Source of the DNA: Mesobacillus subterraneus
GTDB lineage: Bacteria; Bacillota; Bacilli; Bacillales; Cytobacillaceae
DNA: 64,000 bases
Reading direction: 5' to 3'
NCBI RefSeq assembly: GCF_023715485.1
Contig: NZ_JAMBOF010000008.1
Coordinates: 62,001 to 126,000 of the forward strand
The notes beneath the pieces were generated by a model. The model ran no database searches and was not told the DNA's origin. It saw nothing but the letters and a program-made list of their open reading frames with translations. Position numbers and translations under genes: made by a program. Within the stretch, counting starts at the first letter, position 1. The number at the start of each line of letters is the position of its first letter. This document shows positions 26,873-35,995 of the stretch, piece after piece.

Positions 26873-27286
26873 TTATTCAGCCTCCTTATTTTTCTCGCAT
26901 AATTCGTATAGAATGCTTCCAGTTGATTTAGGATGCATAAAAGCTACAAGCGCTCCTCCAGCTCCTTTTTTAGGAACATCCTGGATCATTTTAATGCCAT
27001 TTTCCTTCATATCGTTAATCCGCTCCTGGATGGACTCCACACCCAATGCTACATGATGGATTCCTTCTCCGCGCTTTTCAATAAAACGGGCGATTGCACT
27101 ATCCTCTGATAAGGGCTCAAGGAGTTCCAGTTTTGTTTCCCCGGCTTTCAGAAAAGCGACTTTCACATTTTCGCTAGCTACTTCCTCGATTCCCAATAAT
27201 GGCAGCTTTAGCACATCTGTATAAAATGGGAGGGCATGCTCAAGAGATTTGACAGCAATGCCGATATGGTCGACCTTTTTAATCAT
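26873..27286 (-). CDS. mce: Methylmalonyl-CoA epimerase
   Basis: 137-residue VOC (glyoxalase fold) protein that interconverts (S)- and (R)-methylmalonyl-CoA. MIKKVDHIGIAVKSLEHALPFY contains the first metal His, KLELLEPL carries the Glu, GEGIHHVALGV the second His and a C-terminal SILYELCEK the last Glu. ATG 27286-27284 has GGAGGG upstream; the open frame to 27325 is an unneeded extension. Together with yqjD and the distant mutA-mutB it completes the propionyl-CoA to succinyl-CoA route. Confidence 0.93.
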   Translation of the reverse strand: MIKKVDHIGIAVKSLEHALPFYTDVLKLPLLGIEEVASENVKVAFLKAGETKLELLEPLSEDSAIARFIEKRGEGIHHVALGVESIQERINDMKENGIKMIQDVPKKGAGGALVAFMHPKSTGSILYELCEKNKEAE

Positions 27287-27501
27287 GTGGTTCCCTCCAA
27301 ATACTATTTGAATATACTTAATCATTTAACTATTCGCTATAAGCGTCACAAATCCTTCTTATTTAAATACAGATTTCATATTGAAAAAAGAAATATTGAT
27401 TGGCATAATATTAGGGATAGGGATTTTAAAAACACTTTTGCCATCTAACTATAACCCTAACATAAAAGTCAGTATAGTTATTAAAAGAGACTTTGATAGG
27501 G

Positions 27502-27530
27502 TTGTTGAATTGTCTAAATGAATGTAAAAT
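27502..27530 (+). promoter_or_regulatory. Possible prli42 promoter
   Basis: TTGTTG (27502-27507), 17-bp spacer, TAAAAT (27525-27530), about 40 bp before the prli42 start. Confidence 0.45.
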
Positions 27531-27573
27531 AATAAAAGATAAACTGCAAAAGTTTAGAAGGGGGAATTTGTAT

Positions 27574-27669
27574 ATGCGTAAACCGAATACCAGGAAGGTA
27601 GTAGTATATATCATGCTTTTTACTATGCTTGCTTCGACCCTTCTTATGGGCCTGTCAACATTTCTATAA
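27574..27669 (+). CDS. prli42: Stressosome-associated miniprotein Prli42
   Basis: 31-residue membrane miniprotein. ATG 27574 follows AGAAGGGGG. A basic N-terminus MRKPNTRKVVV is followed by a single span of about 20 hydrophobic residues ending GLSTFL. Length, basic head, single span and location beside yqjC fit Prli42, described in Listeria as the membrane anchor of the stressosome that links it to sigma-B. It has its own terminator 24 bp downstream. It is the only gene on the plus strand between 24 and 48 kb. Confidence 0.82.
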   Translation: MRKPNTRKVVVYIMLFTMLASTLLMGLSTFL

Positions 27670-27692
27670 TAAATCCGCTATAAAGACTTAAA

Positions 27693-27720
27693 GGGCTGTC
27701 AGTTGACAGCCCTTTTTTTA
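27693..27720 (+). terminator. prli42 terminator
   Basis: Perfect stem GGGCTGTCA-GT-TGACAGCCC followed by seven T's. Confidence 0.9.
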
Positions 27721-27754
27721 GTATCAGAATTTATATGTCTTCAACTTCAAGAAA

Positions 27755-27820
27755 GGTCCGGCTCCATCGCCTAGCCCCTCGAGTAGCTTGTCGGCGCTGA
27801 CCAGGGCGCTTGCGCTTTTC
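27755..27820. repeat. Remnant of a dispersed Bacillaceae GC-rich intergenic repeat
   Basis: The segment contains CGCCTAGCCCCTCGAG (27768-27783) and, about 20 bases on, GGGCGCTTGCGCTTTTC (27804-27820), a combination that recurs between genes in many Bacillus genomes as I remember them. A related fragment, GAAAAGCACAAGCGCCTTGG, lies at 62247-62266. It abuts the stop codon of the L,D-transpeptidase gene, so it is probably transcribed as that mRNA's 3' end. Confidence 0.55.
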
Positions 27821-28336
27821 TTATTTGCTGATGGCCCCTTGCTCCTTGCCAAGTTCAATGAAGCTTTTTGAGGAGGACGTAATGAGTATTTTTGTACCTA
27901 CTGGAATATAGTCATACAATGATTCAACTGCTTCATTCTGGAGCCGAACGCAGCCTTGTGAAATCTTTTTGCCGATGCTTGCAGGGTCATTTGTTCCGTG
28001 TATTCCATATGTTCTTCCATCTGTATTCTCAGCATCAAAACCAATCCACCTGCTGCCTAAAGGATTTTTCGGATCTCCTCCAGGGATATCCTTTTTGCGG
28101 TAATATGGTTCTGGTGCCTTGACTGTAATCGTGAAGAGGCCTTCAGGTGTTAGATGTTCTGATTTTCCTGTAGCTGCGCTGACCACTGTCTGGACTCTGT
28201 TTTCGTTGATGAGGGCAACCTCATTCGTTTGCTTGTTCACGATCACAAACGGGTCTCCGGGCAGCGGGTTTGGACCTAATGGCCAAATTGGCGAGAAGAC
28301 AATTGCCGCAAGCAGCATAGAAATAAATACGTGCAT
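27821..28336 (-). CDS. L,D-transpeptidase (YkuD domain), secreted
   Basis: 171-residue cell-wall enzyme. An N-terminal hydrophobic signal (MHVFISMLLAAIVFSPIWP) is followed by a YkuD domain with the catalytic motif HGTNDPASIGKKISQGCVRL (His, Ser-x-Gly-Cys and Arg; about 113-132). Expected function: L,D-cross-links in peptidoglycan or attachment of wall proteins, possibly in spores; this form has no LysM domain. ATG 28336 has GGAGGG upstream. It follows yqjA by 26 bp on the same strand. Confidence 0.9.
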   Translation of the reverse strand: MHVFISMLLAAIVFSPIWPLGPNPLPGDPFVIVNKQTNEVALINENRVQTVVSAATGKSEHLTPEGLFTITVKAPEPYYRKKDIPGGDPKNPLGSRWIGFDAENTDGRTYGIHGTNDPASIGKKISQGCVRLQNEAVESLYDYIPVGTKILITSSSKSFIELGKEQGAISK

Positions 28337-28362
28337 TTTATTCCCTCCGTTGTCTATTTCCG

Positions 28363-29358
28363 TTAGTTTGCCCCGGCCTCTTCCTTTTCATGCCTGCTTT
28401 TAAGAGTTGCCAAGCCCTTGAACGACCTTTTCAGCAGCAAGAACTGTTCCATCTCGTTGACAAAATGTAGCAGTGCTGCCCGTGCTTCAAATTCTTCCCT
28501 TGTTATTGGAAGGTCCATGTTCTCGAACTCAGCCTTCATTCTCATTAATTTTTCAAGATGGAATAGTACTGTGTTACCTGGATTGATTCCTTTCGCAAGA
28601 GTCTCGACAAATTCAGCAACCATTGTTCCTTGTTCTACATGCTGAGGAATAGAAGTAACCGAAGGAAGTACCCTTTCAATGATCTCAAATTGCTTTTCAC
28701 GGATTTTAAAGTACTGATAATATAAGTTTTCATCTCTTAATATATTGTTTTCCACATCAAGCATTGCAAGTGCTTTCGCCTTTTCAATCACGCTCGCCGC
28801 TTCAGTCAATTCCTTGCCGTCCCAGCTGCTGTCTTTGTTTTTCAGATAGATGGCAATTTCACTAAAAATCTTCTTGAAATAGACCTCTATTTCCCTCTGG
28901 TATTCCTCAAGCTTATAATCAACGCTTGGCATATATAAATTCATGATCAAAGCAACTCCAATGCCGATTGTGATGATTCCCAGCTCATTCAAAAGCAATG
29001 CCGCCGTTACATTGCCAGCCGAATAAATATGCATGATGATGACACTGCTTGATACCACTCCCTCCTTTGCTCCAGCCATTACAACTGTTGGGATGAAAAA
29101 GAGTAGAAGAAGGCCAATGACTATTGGATGGTACATCATTCCTTCAAAAAATATTGCCGAAAATGCCATCGCGATGATACAGGCAAGAAATCGATGCCAT
29201 GACGCCTGCAGGGATCGCTTCTTTGTGACCTGAATGCAAAGAATCGTCAAAATCCCAGCTGACACAAAGTTTTCAAAGCCGAGAAACTGGGCAATCATAA
29301 TCGACAAGGCCGTGCCAAGCGCTGTTTTTATTGTTCTGTAGCCAATTCTAAATTTCAC
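28363..29358 (-). CDS. yqjA: Aromatic acid exporter family membrane protein (YqjA, DUF939)
   Basis: 331-residue protein: five to six membrane spans in the first about 140 residues (VSAGILTILCIQV, FLACIIAMAFSAIFF, PIVIGLLLLFFIPTVV and so on), then a cytosolic helical domain of about 190 residues rich in charged residues. GTG 29358-29356 behind GGGGAAA gives the N-terminus KFRIGYRTIKTALGTALS, aligned with B. subtilis YqjA; the frame to 29400 is an extension. Transport substrate unknown; the exporter name is by family similarity. Confidence 0.83.
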   Translation of the reverse strand: MKFRIGYRTIKTALGTALSIMIAQFLGFENFVSAGILTILCIQVTKKRSLQASWHRFLACIIAMAFSAIFFEGMMYHPIVIGLLLLFFIPTVVMAGAKEGVVSSSVIIMHIYSAGNVTAALLLNELGIITIGIGVALIMNLYMPSVDYKLEEYQREIEVYFKKIFSEIAIYLKNKDSSWDGKELTEAASVIEKAKALAMLDVENNILRDENLYYQYFKIREKQFEIIERVLPSVTSIPQHVEQGTMVAEFVETLAKGINPGNTVLFHLEKLMRMKAEFENMDLPITREEFEARAALLHFVNEMEQFLLLKRSFKGLATLKSRHEKEEAGAN

Positions 29359-29521
29359 TTTGATTTCCCCTAACACAGATAAGCTTAAGCAATAGGGCAC
29401 TAAGGACTAATTGCCAAAGCTATACATTAAAAATAATAAAAAAGATGACCATATCAAGTTAGATATGATCATCCATTAGTGTATCAGATTGCTAAATTAA
29501 TACAAAAGCAACACTGTTGTA

Positions 29522-30244
29522 TTAAAGCATTTTTTCCAGAAATTCTCTTGCTCTTTCGCTTTTAGGGCTGCTGAAAAATTCCGCAGGGGGTGCATCTTCC
29601 ACCAGTACCCCTCCGTCCAGGAACAGCACTCTATCCGCCACCTCACGGGCAAAACCCATTTCGTGAGTAACAATCGCCATTGTCATTCCCGTATGAGCAA
29701 GGGATTTCATTACTTCAAGCACCTCTTTAACCATTTCCGGATCAAGAGCAGATGTTGGTTCATCGAATAACATGACTCCGGGGTTCATGGCCAATGCACG
29801 CGCAATGGCTACCCGCTGTTTCTGCCCGCCGGAAAGCCTGTTTGGGTATTCATTTGCTTTCTCCGAGAGGCCTACCTTTTCTAGAAGCTGCAATCCATGC
29901 TTCTCTGCTTCCTCCTTTGATAAGCCTTTAACTTTAATCGGTGCATATGTGACATTTTGCAGGACTGTCATATGCGGGAACAAATGAAAGTGCTGGAAAA
30001 CCATTCCTACATTTTCGCGGACTTTCATGATATTCGTTTTCTTGTCGGTAACATCATCTTTTCCAATCAAGATTTTCCCGCTCGTCGGCTGTTCCAGCAA
30101 ATTCAGGCAGCGCAGGAAGGTTGATTTCCCAGAGCCTGAAGGCCCAATGATCGCAACGACCTCGCCATTTTCTATCGTGGTGGAAATACCCTTCAAAACT
30201 TCAAGCTTACCAAATGATTTATGAAGATCCTGTACTTTAATCAC
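29522..30244 (-). CDS. artM: Arginine/polar amino acid ABC transporter, ATP-binding subunit
   Basis: 240-residue ATPase: Walker A GPSGSGKS (about 33-40), Q-loop [10 protein letters not shown], signature [15 protein letters not shown], Walker [13 protein letters not shown] and the H-loop THEMGFA. GTG 30244-30242 overlaps the artQ stop by 8 bp. It powers import with ArtQ and the lipoprotein ArtP. Corresponds to B. subtilis YqiZ/ArtR by position. Energises uptake at the cytoplasmic face of the membrane. Confidence 0.92.
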   Translation of the reverse strand: MIKVQDLHKSFGKLEVLKGISTTIENGEVVAIIGPSGSGKSTFLRCLNLLEQPTSGKILIGKDDVTDKKTNIMKVRENVGMVFQHFHLFPHMTVLQNVTYAPIKVKGLSKEEAEKHGLQLLEKVGLSEKANEYPNRLSGGQKQRVAIARALAMNPGVMLFDEPTSALDPEMVKEVLEVMKSLAHTGMTMAIVTHEMGFAREVADRVLFLDGGVLVEDAPPAEFFSSPKSERAREFLEKML

Positions 30245-30896
30245 TTTGTCTCATTCTCCTTTCAACTGCCTTGCCGGCCACTGTCAAGGAGATGACCATG
30301 AGATAGTAGATGAGTCCGGCAAAAATGAATGGCTCAAAAAATCTATACTGCTCCCCGCCGACAATATAAGCTCTGCGCATGATATCATTCGCTGCAATAA
30401 CAGTAACGATTGCCGATTCCTTTGTAAGGGTGATAAATTCATTCATCAATGCAGGGAGGATATTCTTCAGAGCCTGAGGCAGGATGATGTCCCTCATCAT
30501 TCTATTGCCAGGAACGCCAAGAGCCATCGCTGCTTCTTTCTGTCCTTTATCAACTGCTAGAATTCCTGCGCGAATGATTTCAGATATATATGCAGCCGAG
30601 TTCAAGGAAAATGATACAACGGCGGCAGTATAAGATGAAATTTCAACGCCAATAATCTGCGGAGCACCATAATAAATGATCATCAGCTGCAAAATGAGCG
30701 GTGTACCGCGAAAGATGGATGTATACACATCAGCAAACCAGTTAAGCGCCTTATATTTGCTGATTTTAAAAATTGCAAGAATGATTCCAAATGCAAAGCC
30801 CAGAAGCCCTGCTACCAAAACTATTTTCAGAGTGACGCCAATTCCCTTCAGGATATATGGCAATGAAGGAAGGATGGCGGTAAAATCCAGATCCAT
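30237..30896 (-). CDS. artQ: Arginine/polar amino acid ABC transporter, permease
   Basis: 219-residue HisM/ArtQ-type permease with about five membrane spans. It has the ATPase-contact EAA loop [23 protein letters not shown] (motif EAAxxLG...ILPQA, about 143-165) and an upstream [12 protein letters not shown]. It is overlapped by artM and follows the binding-protein gene after an 84-bp gap with a hairpin. Position matches B. subtilis yqiY. Confidence 0.92.
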   Translation of the reverse strand: MDLDFTAILPSLPYILKGIGVTLKIVLVAGLLGFAFGIILAIFKISKYKALNWFADVYTSIFRGTPLILQLMIIYYGAPQIIGVEISSYTAAVVSFSLNSAAYISEIIRAGILAVDKGQKEAAMALGVPGNRMMRDIILPQALKNILPALMNEFITLTKESAIVTVIAANDIMRRAYIVGGEQYRFFEPFIFAGLIYYLMVISLTVAGKAVERRMRQSD

Positions 30897-30929
30897 AGTG
30901 TTAACAGTCCTCTCTATTATTTCATGAAG

Positions 30930-30973
30930 GAGAAAGGCGCCCAGAAGACATAACCATTCTGAACGCCTGTTTT
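30930..30973 (-). promoter_or_regulatory. Imperfect hairpin between artP and artQ
   Basis: Minus-strand AGGCGTTCAGAA pairs imperfectly with TTCTGGGCGCCT around a 10-base loop, without a long T-run. It could act as a partial terminator or mRNA stabiliser that raises binding-protein levels relative to permease. Confidence 0.5.
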
Positions 30974-30980
30974 TTCAAAT

Positions 30981-31778
30981 TTACTTTTCTCCGCCAAACC
31001 ATTTAACAACTAGCTTTTCTACTTCGCCATTTTCCATTTTCTCTTTAAGGACTCTGTTGAATTCTTCAGTCAGCTTGCTGTCTTTAGGAAAAGCGATTGC
31101 AGATCCTGCTTCTTCTTCATTTGCATCTTCGATTGTGAAACCTGCAAGATCAGGGTTATTCTTGAAATAGCCTTCTGCTACTGTATCCTCAATAATTGCT
31201 GCATCGATGCGTCCCGCTTTGATTTCCTGGACCAATTCCGGGATTCTAGTGCGTTTTTCAACTTTGATTTTCACTGTTTCACCAATTTCTTCAGCTTTGC
31301 CTTCCTGGATGGAAGAAAGCTGAACGCCAACAGTTTTACCTTCCAGATCTTCGATTGACTTAATGTTGCTGTCTTTTGCAGAAACGATCATGTGTTTAGC
31401 TGTATAGTAAACATCAGAAAAGTCGACGCTTTTTTTACGGTCTTCAGTTGGCGTCATGCCTGCCATGACAAAATCAACACGGTCGGCCTGGATCGCCCCG
31501 ATAAGACCGTTGAAATCCATATCCTTAATTTCGACTTCATAACCTAATTCACCAGCAATCAAATTTGCAAGGTCAACGTCAAAACCGATGATTTCGTCGC
31601 TCTTAGCAGTTTCCACATATTCAAATGGAGGGTAGTCAGCTGAAGTCCCCATTGTTAACACTTTCTTTGCTTCGCCATTGCCGCCCGCATTTTCTTTTTC
31701 TTCAGAAGCTGTGCCGCATGCAGCCAAAACTCCCATAATTAAAATCGCAGTCATAAAAATAGATAATGCCTTTTTCAC
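30981..31778 (-). CDS. artP: Arginine/polar amino acid ABC transporter, substrate-binding lipoprotein
   Basis: 265-residue family 3 solute-binding protein. GTG 31778-31776 behind AGGAGG gives a lipoprotein signal KKALSIFMTAILIMGVLAAC with lipobox Cys at residue 21. DYPPFEYVE, GFDVDLANLIAGELG and DFVMAGMTPTEDRKKSVDFS are the typical ligand-cleft segments. Expected to hold arginine or a related amino acid outside the cell and deliver it to ArtQM. Exact substrate cannot be proved from sequence. Confidence 0.9.
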   Translation of the reverse strand: MKKALSIFMTAILIMGVLAACGTASEEKENAGGNGEAKKVLTMGTSADYPPFEYVETAKSDEIIGFDVDLANLIAGELGYEVEIKDMDFNGLIGAIQADRVDFVMAGMTPTEDRKKSVDFSDVYYTAKHMIVSAKDSNIKSIEDLEGKTVGVQLSSIQEGKAEEIGETVKIKVEKRTRIPELVQEIKAGRIDAAIIEDTVAEGYFKNNPDLAGFTIEDANEEEAGSAIAFPKDSKLTEEFNRVLKEKMENGEVEKLVVKWFGGEK

Positions 31779-31890
31779 TTGTTTTCCTCCTATAATGTTA
31801 AGTCTGTTATTTTTATACAATTTTATTAATATATTAGTATCGAATTTGGTACACTTTGCTGAACGACCTAATATTTATTAACTAAAATGT

Positions 31891-31918
31891 ATTTTAACAC
31901 ATACTAGTAAATATGCAA
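31891..31918 (-). promoter_or_regulatory. Possible artP promoter
   Basis: Minus-strand TTGCAT (plus 31913-31918), 16-bp spacer, TAAAAT (plus 31891-31896), about 110 bp before the artP start, in a very A/T-rich stretch. Confidence 0.4.
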
Positions 31919-31977
31919 TAATATTTTTAAATATAAATTTTAGAATTTTATAACCGCTTGTACTCTATAAAAAATCG

Positions 31978-32006
31978 TAAAAAAAAATCCCAGCAATGCT
32001 GGGATT
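31978..32006 (-). terminator. brxB terminator
   Basis: Stem AATCCCAGC / GCTGGGATT with a run of seven T's on the minus strand. Confidence 0.85.
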
Positions 32007-32017
32007 AAGTTAAGATA

Positions 32018-32455
32018 TTATACTTCTTCACAATTTTCTTCAAATGCTTTCTGCAGTTTATTCACTACTTGCATTGGATCGTGGCCTTCAATTTCGTGGC
32101 GCTCAATCATTGTACAAAGCTTTCCATCCTTCAACAAGGCGAAAGATGGGGATGATGGCGGGTAGCCTGTGAAGTAGCTTCTGGCTTTTTCAGTAGCTTC
32201 TTTATCTTGTCCTGCAAACACAGTAACAAGATTGTCGGGGCGCTTATCATAGTGAAGTGCGTGCGCGGCCGCAGGGCGCGCGATACCACCAGCACATCCG
32301 CAAACCGAGTTAACCATGACCAGGGTAGTACCGTTTTTACCTAATGCTTGTTCTACCTCTTCACTCGTCGTCAATTCTGTATATCCAGCTGCCGTTATTT
32401 CCTGGCGTGCCTGGCGGACAACATCATTCATAAAAAAATTGAAATCCATGCTCAT
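32018..32455 (-). CDS. brxB: Bacilliredoxin BrxB (YqiW)
   Basis: 145-residue thioredoxin-fold protein of the BrxA/BrxB (DUF1094) family. It removes bacillithiol from protein cysteines (de-bacillithiolation). The CGC active site is in [15 protein letters not shown] (about 48-62). Start region [20 protein letters not shown] and C-terminus match YqiW closely, and the location between art and bkd genes is the yqiW position. Cytosolic redox repair. A monocistronic unit ending in its own terminator. Confidence 0.93.
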   Translation of the reverse strand: MSMDFNFFMNDVVRQARQEITAAGYTELTTSEEVEQALGKNGTTLVMVNSVCGCAGGIARPAAAHALHYDKRPDNLVTVFAGQDKEATEKARSYFTGYPPSSPSFALLKDGKLCTMIERHEIEGHDPMQVVNKLQKAFEENCEEV

Positions 32456-32474
32456 CGATTGATCTCTCCTCTGC

Positions 32475-32639
32475 TGGAAATTTTAAAATACATATTTATA
32501 TGATAACAATTAAAATAAATTTTTCAAAGTATGTTTAACTCTCCGAATTTCCGGGAAAGGTAACATTACAGCTAGATCCATACCCCTAAACTCCCTAGAT
32601 GAAGGACAACGGCATACTTACCGTTGTCCGCTTTTTTTT
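32475..32639 (+). ncRNA. Candidate small RNA with orphan terminator
   Basis: A strong hairpin, GGACAACGG (32604-32612) with CCGTTGTCC (32621-32629), followed by GC and eight T's, is a textbook plus-strand terminator, yet no plus-strand gene precedes it. A weak promoter, TGGAAA (32475-32480) with 18-bp spacing to TATGAT (32499-32504), would give a transcript of about 130 nt. No ORF with a ribosome site is present. It would run antisense to nothing but the region between brxB and meaB. Confidence 0.4.
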
Positions 32640-32656
32640 CTGTGATTTAATAAGAT

Positions 32657-32690
32657 GAAAAGCTGCCCAGCGCTGGACAGCTTATTTTTT
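32657..32690 (-). terminator. Hairpin at the end of meaB
   Basis: AAGCTG-CCC-AG pairs with CT-GGA-CAGCTT around the meaB stop codon region (32659-32682); the minus-strand tail TTTTCATCTTATT is only moderately T-rich, and the plus-strand side has seven T's. Confidence 0.5.
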
Positions 32691-33815
32691 TGTACCGAAA
32701 TAAGACTTGAACAATTCATCTACCGCTGTGGATACGGGCTTATTTCCAGATATGACTTCATTTTCAACCTTAGGAAGCAAGAGTTTAATTGTCGGATTCT
32801 GAAAGAAATTCGCCTGCAGCTGATCGATGATCATATCATTCAGCCATTCTTTTGTCTGGGTACGCCTTCTGTCTTCAAACGAACCACTTGCCTTAGTGAT
32901 TCTGTCAAATTTTGATATTGTTTTCCAGACATCCTCTATACCCTTGCCATTCAAAGCAGAACTAGTTAATGCAACTGTCTGCCAGCCTTTTGTTGCAGGC
33001 TGCAGAAAATGAAGGATCCGATTATATTCTTCCTTTGTCTTTTTCGCTGCCTGCTCATTCGAGCCATCGGCTTTGTTGACAATTACTGTATCGGCAAGCT
33101 CCATGATCCCCTTCTTCATTCCTTGCAGTTCATCCCCTGCTCCGGTCAGGACGAGAAGCATGAAGAAATCGACCATATCTCTGACAATCACTTCACTCTG
33201 GCCAACCCCGACTGTTTCGACCAGGATGACATCAAACCCTGCGGCTTCACATACAAGCATCGTTTCACGAGTTTTCCGGTGTACCCCTCCAAGCTTTCCT
33301 CCTGAAGGAGAAGGACGGATAAATGCACGCGGATTCCTCGCAAGCATTTCCATCCTTGTCTTATCTCCAAGTATACTTCCGCCGGTCAAGCGCGATGTTG
33401 GATCAACGGCAAGTACAGCAACTTTATGGCCAAGACTGCACAAATAACTTCCAAAGCTTTCGATAAAGGTGCTTTTACCAGCTCCAGGCACTCCCGTTAT
33501 TCCGATCCTGATTGATTTTCCGGCATCAGGAAGCAGCTGTTGCAGCAAAGCCTGAGCAGACTGAAAATCATGCTCCGCGTTGCTTTCAATCAAGGTAATC
33601 CCTTTTGCCAGTGCAGTTCGGTTTCCATTTCTGATATCTGCCGCAAGCGTTGCAGGTTCGATTTTCCTGCCATTTTTTTTCTTGACGAAACGTCCTCCTC
33701 TTACAGGACTTTTATTCCCGTCAGTGCTTTCGTCTGTTACCCCGGGCTTTAGACTGCTCAAAAAGGAATCAGCCATTTGCGGATTGAACCATTCTGGCTT
33801 TTTCTCATCTGCCAT
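32682..33815 (-). CDS. meaB: Methylmalonyl-CoA mutase-associated GTPase MeaB (ArgK family)
   Basis: 377-residue G3E-family GTPase that protects and reloads the B12-dependent mutase. Walker A GVPGAGKSTF (about 106-115), AVDPTSRLTGGSILGDKTRM, Walker B region ILVETVGVGQSEV, and NKADG for base recognition. The extra N-terminal about 75 residues are charged and low-complexity. Its ATG overlaps the mutB stop by one base (TAATG), so expression is coupled to the mutase. Confidence 0.93.
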   Translation of the reverse strand: MADEKKPEWFNPQMADSFLSSLKPGVTDESTDGNKSPVRGGRFVKKKNGRKIEPATLAADIRNGNRTALAKGITLIESNAEHDFQSAQALLQQLLPDAGKSIRIGITGVPGAGKSTFIESFGSYLCSLGHKVAVLAVDPTSRLTGGSILGDKTRMEMLARNPRAFIRPSPSGGKLGGVHRKTRETMLVCEAAGFDVILVETVGVGQSEVIVRDMVDFFMLLVLTGAGDELQGMKKGIMELADTVIVNKADGSNEQAAKKTKEEYNRILHFLQPATKGWQTVALTSSALNGKGIEDVWKTISKFDRITKASGSFEDRRRTQTKEWLNDMIIDQLQANFFQNPTIKLLLPKVENEVISGNKPVSTAVDELFKSYFGTKK

Positions 33816-35995
33816 TAACGCGACACTTCCTCGTAGCCAAGTCGCTCATAGATTGCCCGCAAAACTTTTTGTGCCGCAACTGGTATGACCGTCCCTGGAC
33901 CAAAAATCGCGCTTGCGCCGTTTTCATATAAAAATTGATAGTCCTGTGCCGGAATGACGCCGCCGACAATAACAACAATATCTTCCCTACCCAGCTTTTT
34001 CAATTCCTGGACGAGCATAGGAAGCAGCGTCTTATGGCCTGCGGCCAGCGAGCTGATGCCAATTGCGTGGACGTCATTTTCAACGGCCTGGATCGCTGTT
34101 TCTTCAGGAGTCTGGAAAAGTGGTCCGATGTCCACATCAAATCCTAGATCCGCAAAGGCAGTGGAAATAACCTTTGCCCCGCGGTCATGACCGTCCTGAC
34201 CCATCTTGGCTATTAGAATGCGCGGTCTTCTGCCTTCATTTTCAAGGAATTCCTCCGTCAGCGTCTGAACCTCGGCTATTTCTTCTTCATTCGTGAACGC
34301 AGCACTGTAAACACCACTTATTGATCTGATAATTGCTTTGTGTCTTCCTGCTGTTTTTTCGATTGCATCGGAAATCTCGCCTAGTGTCGCCCGTACGCGT
34401 GCAGCCTTAACTGCGAATTCCAGCAGGTTACCATTTCCAGTTTCTGCTGCCCGTGAGAGCTGCTCCAATGCTGCTTCAACTTTTTCATTGTCACGATTTT
34501 CTTTAAGCTCGTTCAGCCTTGCAATCTGTTTCGCCCGAACGGCTGTATTATCAATATCCAGGATATCAAGCGGATCTTCTTTCTCAAGCTTATATTGGTT
34601 GACACCAATAATCGTTTCTTTACCAGAATCAATCTGTGCCTGGCGGCGCGCTGCTGCTTCTTCGATCCTCATTTTTGGAAGGCCGGTTTCAATTGCTTTT
34701 GCCATGCCGCCAAGACTTTCGATTTCTTCAATATGCTCCCATGCCCGCTCAATCAGCGAATTTGTCAAACTTTCAACATAATAGCTGCCGGCCCAAGGGT
34801 CAATCACCTTTGTTATACCTGTTTCTTCCTGGAGATACAGCTGGGTATTGCGCGCAATCCGTGCAGAAAAATCAGTTGGAAGAGCAATCGCTTCATCAAG
34901 TGCATTCGTATGGAGCGATTGTGTATGTCCCATTGCAGCTGCGTGAGCTTCAATCAATGTACGTATGACGTTATTGTATGGATCCTGTTCGGTAAGGCTC
35001 CATCCAGATGTTTGCGAATGAGTCCTCAATGCCATTGATTTTTCATTTTTCGGATCGAAGGTTTTGATTATTTTTGCCCAGATGAAACGGGCTGCTCTCA
35101 TCTTGGCCACTTCCATGAAATAATTCATCCCGATTGCCCAGAAAAATGACAATCTTGGCGCAAATGAATCGATATTTATCCCAGCCTTTAGGCCAGTCCT
35201 GACATATTCAAGCCCATCGGCGAGCGTGTATGCCAGTTCAATATCTGCTGGAGCCCCGGCTTCCTGCATATGATAGCCTGAGATACTGATTGAATTGAAC
35301 TTAGGCATATATTTTGACGTATACTCGAAAATATCGGCAATGATCTTCATCGACATTTCCGGTGGATAGATATAAGTGTTTCTCACCATATATTCCTTGA
35401 GGATGTCATTTTGGATCGTGCCAGACAATTTATCCTGTGTAACACCCTGTTCCTCGGCTGTCACGATGAAAAAAGCCATGATTGGCAGGACAGCACCGTT
35501 CATAGTCATTGATACAGACATCTGGTCAAGCGGGATGCCATCGAACAATATCTTCATATCCATTATGGAATCAATCGCAACTCCAGCTTTACCCACATCC
35601 CCTTCAACACGCGGGTGGTCGGAATCATAGCCCCGATGGGTCGCAAGGTCGAATGCAACCGATAAGCCCTTTTGTCCCATAGCCAGATTCCGTCTGTAAA
35701 ACGCATTGCTTTCTTCGGCCGTTGAGAAGCCGGCATACTGTCTTACTGTCCATGGACGATTAACGTACATCGCTGGATAAGGACCTCTTGTGTACGGAGG
35801 AAGTCCAGGCATGCTGTCCAGATGGTCTGCAGAGGATAAATCATCTGTTGTATATAATGGCTTCACTTTAATCTGTTCATTTGTTTCGAATACCACATCA
35901 TTCATTGTGCGGCTAATTTGCTGGTCGATTTGTTCTCTGCTTACTTTATTTTCTTCATCGAACAAACGTATCTTTGTAAAATCAGGCTTTTGCAT
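33815..35995 (-). CDS. mutB: Methylmalonyl-CoA mutase, large (catalytic) subunit
   Basis: 726-residue adenosylcobalamin enzyme that rearranges (R)-methylmalonyl-CoA to succinyl-CoA. The N-terminal TIM barrel (about 60-550) shows [31 protein letters not shown] and [11 protein letters not shown]. The C-terminal B12-binding domain (about 590-726) has [11 protein letters not shown] with the cobalt-ligand His, and [11 protein letters not shown] 35995-35993 has GGAGGTGA 6 bp upstream; GTG 36001 overlaps that site and is disfavoured. Overlaps mutA by 14 bp. Confidence 0.95.
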   Translation of the reverse strand: MQKPDFTKIRLFDEENKVSREQIDQQISRTMNDVVFETNEQIKVKPLYTTDDLSSADHLDSMPGLPPYTRGPYPAMYVNRPWTVRQYAGFSTAEESNAFYRRNLAMGQKGLSVAFDLATHRGYDSDHPRVEGDVGKAGVAIDSIMDMKILFDGIPLDQMSVSMTMNGAVLPIMAFFIVTAEEQGVTQDKLSGTIQNDILKEYMVRNTYIYPPEMSMKIIADIFEYTSKYMPKFNSISISGYHMQEAGAPADIELAYTLADGLEYVRTGLKAGINIDSFAPRLSFFWAIGMNYFMEVAKMRAARFIWAKIIKTFDPKNEKSMALRTHSQTSGWSLTEQDPYNNVIRTLIEAHAAAMGHTQSLHTNALDEAIALPTDFSARIARNTQLYLQEETGITKVIDPWAGSYYVESLTNSLIERAWEHIEEIESLGGMAKAIETGLPKMRIEEAAARRQAQIDSGKETIIGVNQYKLEKEDPLDILDIDNTAVRAKQIARLNELKENRDNEKVEAALEQLSRAAETGNGNLLEFAVKAARVRATLGEISDAIEKTAGRHKAIIRSISGVYSAAFTNEEEIAEVQTLTEEFLENEGRRPRILIAKMGQDGHDRGAKVISTAFADLGFDVDIGPLFQTPEETAIQAVENDVHAIGISSLAAGHKTLLPMLVQELKKLGREDIVVIVGGVIPAQDYQFLYENGASAIFGPGTVIPVAAQKVLRAIYERLGYEEVSR

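Noticed and set aside
32160-32330. Selenocysteine or altered active site in BrxB
   Set aside because: The CGC motif is intact with normal Cys codons.
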